Translations under genes and position numbers: made by a program
DNA from: Pseudomonadota bacterium
Lineage (GTDB): Bacteria; Pseudomonadota; Gammaproteobacteria; Pseudomonadales; Pseudohongiellaceae
Assembly (NCBI GenBank): GCA_022563075.1
Contig: JADFOC010000009.1
Coordinates: 1 to 15,363 of the forward strand
DNA length: 15,363 nt
Direction: 5' to 3'
Notes under the pieces: model-generated
What the model was told of the DNA's origin: nothing
Database searches by the model: none
Seen by the model: only the letters and a program-made list of their open reading frames with translations
Shown: positions 14,229 to 15,363 of the stretch, piece by piece
How positions within the stretch are numbered: the stretch's first letter is position 1
How the letters are laid out: each line of letters opens with the position of its first letter

Positions 14229-15363
14229 ATGGCTTCCGATCGATTCATGATCCCGCACCGCTTGCTATTTGCGGTTACGTTACTCATTGCCGGGCAAGTG
14301 AGTCTGGCGCAGACAGAGGCTGACTGGCCCATGTATCGCGGCAATCTGGCTGGTACTGGCTATTCATCGCTTGCCCAGATCAACACCGGCAACGTGGCTG
14401 GTCTCGCCGAAGCGTGGAGCTACACGCTTGGCGGCGACGCTGTGACTGGAAACGGAGGCAGTCCTCGAGCAGCCAACTCCCAGGCAACACCCATTGTCGT
14501 GGATGGTGTCATGTATCTTCCGGCGGCGGACCGCGTAGTTGCGCTCGACCCGGTAAGCGGTGAAGAGATCTGGCGGCACATCGTGGAAGACGGTGCACCT
14601 TCGAGACGCGGTGTGGCTTATTGGCCGGGCGGCGAGGGGGCATCGCCGCGTATCATCTTCACGGCGGGTCGACGTCTGCTGGCGCTGGATGCTGCCACTG
14701 GCCTAGCCGCGGCTGGCTTCGGACAGTCCGGCGAGATAGACATGATTATCCCCTATAATTCGGTGCCGATGGTCTACCAGAATATCATCGTGGTGGGTGC
14801 GAATACGCCACGGGGCGCTGCCGGAGGTATCGGTAATGCGCGGGCATTCGATGCGCAAACTGGCGACAAATTATGGGAGTTTAGTTCCGTCCCGCAACCG
14901 GGCAGTTTCGGACACGACACCTGGGCAGGCGACAGTTGGATGGGCCGCCTGGGTGCGAACGCCTGGCCATTTTATTTCACCGTCGATGAGCAGCGCAGTC
15001 TGCTATATATCCCCCTGGCCTCACCCATTCCCTTCGGTTATGGCGGTGACCGGGGAGGATCGAATTTGTTCGCGAATTCACTGGTGGCCGTGGACATTCG
15101 CAGCGGTGAGTACGTCTGGCACTTTCAAACCATTCATCACGATCTATGGGACCACGATCCTCCGGCGCCGCCAGTCTTATTCGATATCGCAGGCCAGAAT
15201 GGCGCTGCCCCCGCGCTTGCCCTGACCACCAAGTCGGGTTACCTCTACATCCTGAACCGTGTAACCGGGGAACCCATATTCGGTGTAGAAGAGCGCGTGG
15301 TGCCGCAGTGCGATGTTCCTGGGGAACAAACATTTCCCACCCAGCCGATTCCGTTGAAGCCGC
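14229..15363 (+). CDS. PQQ-dependent dehydrogenase (sugar/alcohol), 3' end cut off by window
   Basis: This frame starts at an ATG six bases behind AAGGAG and stays open to the right edge (378 codons seen; the family is usually 550-800). A signal peptide (about 1-28, cleavage near SLAQ) sends it to the periplasm. The sequence has the marks of the eight-bladed quinoprotein propeller: DWPMYRGNLAGTGYSSLAQI (32-51), APSRRGVAYWPG (123-134), WHFQTIHHDLWDHD (297-310) and VEERVVPQCDVPGE (353-366). The HHDLWDxD and VPxxDVPGE elements are closest to membrane glucose dehydrogenase-like and pyrroloquinoline quinone-dependent enzymes. It would oxidise a sugar or alcohol in the periplasm and pass electrons to ubiquinone or a cytochrome. 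No PQQ biosynthesis gene or cytochrome lies in the window. A Cys361 sits where relatives often have Ser. Confidence 0.9.
   Translation, partial: MASDRFMIPHRLLFAVTLLIAGQVSLAQTEADWPMYRGNLAGTGYSSLAQINTGNVAGLAEAWSYTLGGDAVTGNGGSPRAANSQATPIVVDGVMYLPAADRVVALDPVSGEEIWRHIVEDGAPSRRGVAYWPGGEGASPRIIFTAGRRLLALDAATGLAAAGFGQSGEIDMIIPYNSVPMVYQNIIVVGANTPRGAAGGIGNARAFDAQTGDKLWEFSSVPQPGSFGHDTWAGDSWMGRLGANAWPFYFTVDEQRSLLYIPLASPIPFGYGGDRGGSNLFANSLVAVDIRSGEYVWHFQTIHHDLWDHDPPAPPVLFDIAGQNGAAPALALTTKSGYLYILNRVTGEPIFGVEERVVPQCDVPGEQTFPTQPIPLKP

Overview
The window looks like a chromosomal segment of a Gram-negative, probably marine, gammaproteobacterium. The reasons are a TonB-dependent outer-membrane receptor, an Uup-type ABC-F ATPase whose two halves read closely like the gammaproteobacterial protein, a YdbS-like PH-domain membrane protein, a periplasmic PQQ dehydrogenase, several secreted hydrolases and a mid-range GC content. 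The genus cannot be named from the sequence alone. No tRNA, rRNA, CRISPR array, transposase or phage gene was seen.

Left part (1-7300), all minus strand: the start of a bPH2/YdbS-like membrane protein that runs off the left edge; a secreted beta-lactamase-fold serine hydrolase; an orphan xanthine-dehydrogenase-family molybdopterin subunit with no Fe-S or FAD partner next to it; a perfect 14-bp hairpin with a U tract that separates it from a 924-residue TonB-dependent receptor. The receptor has a candidate promoter with a tandem 10-bp direct repeat just upstream.

Middle (7300-11800), mixed strands: a peroxiredoxin-like gene on the plus strand whose only in-frame stop, a TGA, sits exactly where the first cysteine of the CxxC active site belongs (a probable selenoprotein); a secreted alpha/beta hydrolase; a ferredoxin-reductase-like flavoprotein that has lost two of the four [2Fe-2S] cysteines; a small two-TM membrane protein; and a small lipoprotein.

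Right part (11800-15363), plus strand: uup, broken by an approximately 135-bp segment that encodes the same stretch of a different ATPase and leaves the two halves out of frame; then a PQQ-dependent sugar/alcohol dehydrogenase cut by the right edge.

The genes do not form one obvious pathway. Most are single transcription units for periplasmic or envelope oxidation, hydrolysis and uptake. The strongest unusual signal is the UxxC redoxin. The uup chimera and the degenerate Fe-S domain are the next most interesting, and they are also a warning that the region may hold real or technical lesions.
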